A stretch of DNA of 64,000 nt from Palleronia sp. LCG004 (GTDB taxonomy: Bacteria > Pseudomonadota > Alphaproteobacteria > Rhodobacterales > Rhodobacteraceae), in NCBI RefSeq assembly GCF_032931615.1, contig NZ_CP136759.1:62001-126000 (forward strand). The letters are read 5' to 3'. Positions 60,699-64,000 of this stretch are shown here, in pieces. Each line of letters opens with the position of its first letter. Position 1 is the first letter of the stretch. The position numbers and the translations under genes were made by a program. Under the pieces are notes generated by a model. That model saw nothing but the letters and a program-made list of their open reading frames with translations. It was not told the DNA's origin and searched no databases.

Positions 60699-62315
60699 AT
60701 GAAGGACATTGCAGATTACATCGTCGTCGGGGCGGGATCCGCCGGTGCAGCCATCGCGTTCCGCCTTGCCGAGGCGGGCCACGAGGTCATCGTCGTCGAA
60801 CATGGCGGCGGCGATCGTTCGCCGCTCATCCGGATGCCGGGCGCCCTCAGCTATCCGATGAACATGCGCCGCTACGACTGGGGTTTTGCGACCGACCCGG
60901 AGCCGCATCTGGGCGGGCGGAGGTTGCCCGTGCCGCGTGGCAAGGTGATCGGCGGATCGTCCTCGATCAACGGAATGGTGTTCGTGCGGGGAAACCCCGT
61001 GGATTTCGACCACTGGTCGCATATGGGTGCCGATGGTTGGGACCACGCATCCGTCCTGCCTTATTTCAAACGGATGGAAACGTGGCACGGCGGCAGCAGC
61101 GATCTGCGCGGAACGGACGGACCGCTGCACGTGACGCGGGCGGATCGATCGAACCCCCTTCATGCCATGTTCCGCGAAGCCGGACGCCAGGCCGGCCATC
61201 CCGCGACCGACGATTACAACGGGGCGCAGCAGGACGGCTTCGGCGCGATGGAGCGGACGATCTGGCGCGGCACGCGGTGGTCGACGGCGCAAGCCTATCT
61301 GCGTCCCGCACTCGCGATGCCGAATTGCACGTTGCGGCGCGGCCTTGCGTTGCGCGTGACCTTCGAGGGCGACCGCGCGACCGGTCTCGAGATCGCACAA
61401 GGCAGGCGGCGGAGCGTCCTGAATGCCCGACGCGAAGTGATCGTTGCAGCCTCATCCATCAATTCGCCGAAGCTCCTGATGCTGTCCGGCATCGGTGACG
61501 AGCGGCATCTTCGGGATCACGGCATCGATGTGCGGGCGCATCGGCCCGGCGTGGGGCGGAACCTGCAGGACCACCTCGAGCTCTATCTCCAGATGGAATC
61601 GCGCAAGCCAATCAGCCTCTATTCCCACTGGAACCTGTTCGGTAAGGCGCGTGTCGGACTCGAATGGTTGCTGACGGGGGGTGGCATCGGCGCGTCGAAC
61701 CAGTTCGACAGTGCTGCTTTCCTCAGAAGCGATCCGTCGAAGGCCTATCCCGATCTGCAATACCATTTCCTGCCGCTTGCGGTCCGTTACGACGGCAAGG
61801 CCGCGAAGGGACACGGCTTCCAGGCACATGTCGGGCCCATGCGCTCGCAATCGCGCGGAGCGGTGCGGCTTGCCTCGTCCGATCCGGCGGCGGCCCCGTC
61901 GATCCGGTTCAATTACATGTCGCACGACGATGACTGGAAGGATTTCCGCCGCGCGATCGAGATGACGCGGGATATCTTCGCGCAACAGGCCTTCGACGAT
62001 GTGCGCGGTGCGGAATTGCAGCCCGGATCGCATGTCAGGTCGAAGGAGGATCTCGACGACTTCATCCGCGAGCATGTCGAATCGGCGTACCATCCGTGCG
62101 GTACCTGCAGGATGGGGCGGGCGAGCGATCCGGATGCGGTGGTCGATCCCGAAACGCGGGTCATCGGTGTCGAAAACCTTCGCGTCGTCGACAGTTCGAT
62201 CTTTCCGCGAATCCCGAACGGCAACCTCAATGCCCCGTCCATCATGACGGGCGAGAAGGCGGCGGATCATGTGCTCGGGCTCGCTCGTCCCGTGCGCGAC
62301 GAGTTGGCGGCCTGA
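60699..62315 (+). CDS. GMC-family oxidoreductase (choline dehydrogenase-like)
   Basis: 538 residues. The FAD motif is [20 protein letters not shown] at about 8-27. [18 protein letters not shown] is the GMC signature 1 region. [16 protein letters not shown] is signature 2. The C-terminal active site has His in [10 protein letters not shown] and [19 protein letters not shown]. It oxidises an alcohol, with electrons to FAD and then oxygen or a quinone. The alcohol cannot be assigned, since no bet genes are nearby. No ribosome site precedes the ATG (TATTCCCTCTT); see the promoter entry for the leaderless interpretation. Confidence 0.92.
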   Translation: MKDIADYIVVGAGSAGAAIAFRLAEAGHEVIVVEHGGGDRSPLIRMPGALSYPMNMRRYDWGFATDPEPHLGGRRLPVPRGKVIGGSSSINGMVFVRGNPVDFDHWSHMGADGWDHASVLPYFKRMETWHGGSSDLRGTDGPLHVTRADRSNPLHAMFREAGRQAGHPATDDYNGAQQDGFGAMERTIWRGTRWSTAQAYLRPALAMPNCTLRRGLALRVTFEGDRATGLEIAQGRRRSVLNARREVIVAASSINSPKLLMLSGIGDERHLRDHGIDVRAHRPGVGRNLQDHLELYLQMESRKPISLYSHWNLFGKARVGLEWLLTGGGIGASNQFDSAAFLRSDPSKAYPDLQYHFLPLAVRYDGKAAKGHGFQAHVGPMRSQSRGAVRLASSDPAAAPSIRFNYMSHDDDWKDFRRAIEMTRDIFAQQAFDDVRGAELQPGSHVRSKEDLDDFIREHVESAYHPCGTCRMGRASDPDAVVDPETRVIGVENLRVVDSSIFPRIPNGNLNAPSIMTGEKAADHVLGLARPVRDELAA

Positions 62316-62358
62316 GCCGGGGCTTGTCGCCGGCGCACCGCGCGGCATTCTCATATTC

Positions 62359-62664
62359 ATGAGCGCGCCGATCTGTCCCCTCTGCGGCCGGCCGATCCCG
62401 CCCGACGTGCCGCAGAGCCTCCATCACCTCGTCCCGAAACTGCGGGGCGGGAAGGGCGGCCCCGTCGTTCTGCTGCATCAGATCTGCCACAGCGAAATCC
62501 ACGCCACTCTTTCCGAAGCGGACCTCGCGAGGAATTACTCGAATGTCGAGGCGTTGCGCGCGCATCCCCGTCTCGAGAAATTCGTGGCGTGGGTGTCGAA
62601 GCGTCCGCCGGGCTTTCGATCGCGCGTGCCGGGTGGGCGCAGGGCGGGCCGTGGGCGTCGCTAG
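62359..62664 (+). CDS. Small HNH-type endonuclease domain protein
   Basis: 101 residues. CPLCGRPIP supplies two zinc cysteines. SLHHLVPKLRGGKGGPVVLL and ICHSEIHATLSE give the H..N/H..H pattern of HNH nucleases, with a second zinc Cys in the last piece. The tail (RRAGRGRR) is basic, favouring nucleic acid binding. Such free-standing HNH proteins are widespread with unknown cellular roles. There is no clear ribosome site before ATG 62359. It ends tail-to-tail with the crotonase gene, overlapping by 4 bases. Confidence 0.78.
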   Translation: MSAPICPLCGRPIPPDVPQSLHHLVPKLRGGKGGPVVLLHQICHSEIHATLSEADLARNYSNVEALRAHPRLEKFVAWVSKRPPGFRSRVPGGRRAGRGRR

Positions 62665-63278
62665 AGGATTTGCTGTTTGATCGCTGCCAGATGCGCCGGA
62701 TCGGCGGCGAGGGCCGAAGCGCAGAGGGCCTGTACCGCTTGATCCAGATTCTCGGCGATCTTGTCGACCAGCCCGATGCGAAGCGCCTCTTCCGCACCGA
62801 TCTCCTCTGCACCGAGGAGAATGAGCTTCGTGCGTGCAGGTCCGAGGAGACGACCAAGCCTCACGACATCTGATGGCTGCGGGGGGAAGCCGAGACGCAA
62901 TACCGGGTAGAAGAACCGCGCTGTCGGTATGGCGACCCTGAGGTCACAGGCGATCGCCATCCCGACAGCCCCGCCGGCGCAGGAGCCGTTGATCGCGGCC
63001 ACGCTCAGGCCCGGGAATTCTGCCAGCGCCGTTGTCACCTCCCCCCAGAGCGGCGACCGGGCGAGACCCGCCCGCGCTGCCGGGAGATCCGCCCCGCCGC
63101 TGAAGACGGATCCCGCGCCCGTCAGGACGAGAACCTGCGCATCCGCTCCTCGCACGGCATCGCGAAGCGCGACGAGCATCTCCTCCGTCATCGCGTTGGC
63201 CTTGTCGGGCCGCGCGAGCGTGATGGTCAGACGGCCGCCTTCCTGTGCGAGGGCGACATCATCGGTGCGTCCGGTCAT
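62661..63278 (-). CDS. Crotonase-fold protein lacking catalytic glutamates
   Basis: 205 residues, shorter than the usual 255-260. It keeps the enoyl-CoA hydratase/isomerase fold: LARPDKANAMTEEML, an oxyanion-hole segment VFSGGADLPAARA, and NGSCAGGAVGMAIACDLRVA. The two hydratase glutamates are absent: the position in GGAVGMAIACD is Gly, and YPVLRLGFPP has Val where PE is usual. It therefore cannot use the classical hydratase mechanism, though thioesterase, isomerase or other crotonase reactions remain possible. The start ATG at 63278 has only a weak ribosome site. It lies 69 bases after the SDR stop on the same strand. Confidence 0.8.
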   Translation of the reverse strand: MTGRTDDVALAQEGGRLTITLARPDKANAMTEEMLVALRDAVRGADAQVLVLTGAGSVFSGGADLPAARAGLARSPLWGEVTTALAEFPGLSVAAINGSCAGGAVGMAIACDLRVAIPTARFFYPVLRLGFPPQPSDVVRLGRLLGPARTKLILLGAEEIGAEEALRIGLVDKIAENLDQAVQALCASALAADPAHLAAIKQQIL

Positions 63279-63347
63279 CGAGGCTCTTTGCTTTTCGAAA
63301 TACGCATGGCCGAACGGTTATCCCGCGGCCATCCATCGAGGCAAGAT

Positions 63348-64000
63348 CTAACGCCGAAGGCCGATCGTGTTCCGGATGTCCTCGTCCCTGAGAGATATCT
63401 CTCCGCCCAGATGCGCATCAGATTCGGCCCCGCACATCCAGACGAGCGCCTTGGCGGGCCATTCTGGCGGAATGTGATCGTCCCACTCGAGTTTGCTCAC
63501 CGGATTGACGCCCGATGCCTTGATCTCGCGCTGCATTTCGGTCGCGACGGTTCCGGGCGAGAGGCCCATGATCCTGAGGCCCTTGTCGCGCGCCTCGTGA
63601 TCCGCACAGCGCGTCAGCATCGCCGCCCCGGCCTTCGAGGCGCAGTAGTGCGACCATGCCTCGATCGGATTGTGGGCTGCCCCCGAGGAGATGGTGAGGA
63701 TCGTCCCCGATCCGGCCTCGATCATCGCGGGCATCGCCGCGCGCATGCCGTTGAAGACACCCTTGAGGTTGATGTCGATGACCTGACCCCAGGCGTCCGG
63801 ATCGGCGTCGCTCAGATGGGAGATCGGTTCGATGACCCCGGCATTGTTGACTAGGATATCGAGCGCCCCGAATGTCTGGATGCAGGCATCGACCGCCGCG
63901 CGCATTTCCCAAAAGCGACTGATGTCGCAGGGGATCGCGATGGCCGAATCCGCGCCGAGTTCGCCCGCGAGCTCGGCGATCTCGTCGCCCGATCGCGCCA
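63348..64000 (-). CDS. Short-chain dehydrogenase/reductase, 5' end beyond window
   Basis: About 217 residues are visible; the N-terminal Rossmann glycine motif lies beyond the right edge. In the visible part, CDISRFWEMRAAVDACIQTF and ALDILVNNAGVIEP give the NNAG motif. TISSGAAHNPIEAWSHYCAS shows the catalytic Ser, with YCASKAG giving the Tyr and Lys. GLSPGTVATEM follows. All catalytic residues are present, so an active NAD(P) oxidoreductase is expected, with the substrate unknown. It precedes the crotonase gene in the same direction and may be cotranscribed. Confidence 0.9.
   Translation of the reverse strand, partial: ARSGDEIAELAGELGADSAIAIPCDISRFWEMRAAVDACIQTFGALDILVNNAGVIEPISHLSDADPDAWGQVIDINLKGVFNGMRAAMPAMIEAGSGTILTISSGAAHNPIEAWSHYCASKAGAAMLTRCADHEARDKGLRIMGLSPGTVATEMQREIKASGVNPVSKLEWDDHIPPEWPAKALVWMCGAESDAHLGGEISLRDEDIRNTIGLRR

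Overview
The window is about 64 kb of GC-rich, densely coding DNA from an alphaproteobacterium, most likely of the Rhodobacteraceae (Roseobacter group). This is inferred from gene families and style: a VPLPA-CTERM protein, a DUF1127 small protein, an RTX-type secreted nuclease, PotFGHI with gamma-glutamylputrescine genes, a PhaAB-type Mrp antiporter, and tight operons with ATGA or TGATG overlaps. No rRNA, tRNA, phage, IS element or CRISPR was recognised. It reads as an ordinary chromosomal or chromid segment packed with transport and catabolic operons.

Layout. 1-5.7 kb: a partial luciferase-like oxidoreductase, a periplasmic MORN-repeat protein, a Bax-inhibitor-1 membrane protein, a DUF1127 protein, a LysR regulator, a quinone oxidoreductase and an XRE regulator. 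5.8-8.5 kb: an inositol-monophosphatase-family (HisN-like) phosphatase overlapping an 8-oxoguanine deaminase, then a CAP-domain lipoprotein. 8.5-11.1 kb: modABC molybdate uptake behind a structured leader. 11.1-17.7 kb: a six-gene putrescine operon on the minus strand (puuA, puuB, potF, potG, potH, potI). 17.8-18.5 kb: a cupin and a small lipoprotein.

18.6-34.1 kb is the most distinctive region, a sugar or polyol catabolic island. It has a split transketolase, two medium-chain dehydrogenases that both lost the structural-zinc cysteines, a cytoplasmic BisC-like molybdoenzyme, a ribose-type ABC importer (two permeases, fused ATPase, binding protein), an FGGY kinase, an AraD-like epimerase/aldolase, a SorC-family regulator and mannonate dehydratase. 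Both divergent promoter regions of the island carry a TTTTGTCAA element, and one is a 25-bp near-perfect palindrome, so one regulator may control four transcription units. A simple model: import by the ABC system, oxidation and phosphorylation to a ketose phosphate, epimerisation, and entry to the pentose phosphate pathway through the dedicated transketolase.

34.1-40.6 kb looks like a surface or extracellular-matrix region: a VPLPA-CTERM protein, a large ExeM/NucH-like secreted nuclease with RTX tail, an unrecognised membrane protein and a polyprenyl-phosphate sugar-phosphate transferase. 40.6-43.3 kb: a SulP anion transporter behind a structured leader, a tandem universal stress protein and a strong terminator. 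43.3-49.8 kb: a hybrid histidine kinase and an RND efflux pair. 49.8-54.3 kb: a quinate/shikimate-dehydrogenase-like gene and phnD-phnC-phnE-phnE, with a 13-bp hairpin between phnD and phnC. 54.3-60.3 kb: the Pha (Mrp-type) cation/proton antiporter operon phaAB-C-D-E-F-G. 60.3-64 kb: a hairpin-rich divergent intergenic region, a GMC oxidoreductase possibly read from a leaderless transcript, a small HNH protein, a crotonase-fold protein lacking both catalytic glutamates, and a partial short-chain dehydrogenase.

All identifications rest on reading motifs and translations; no database search was run.
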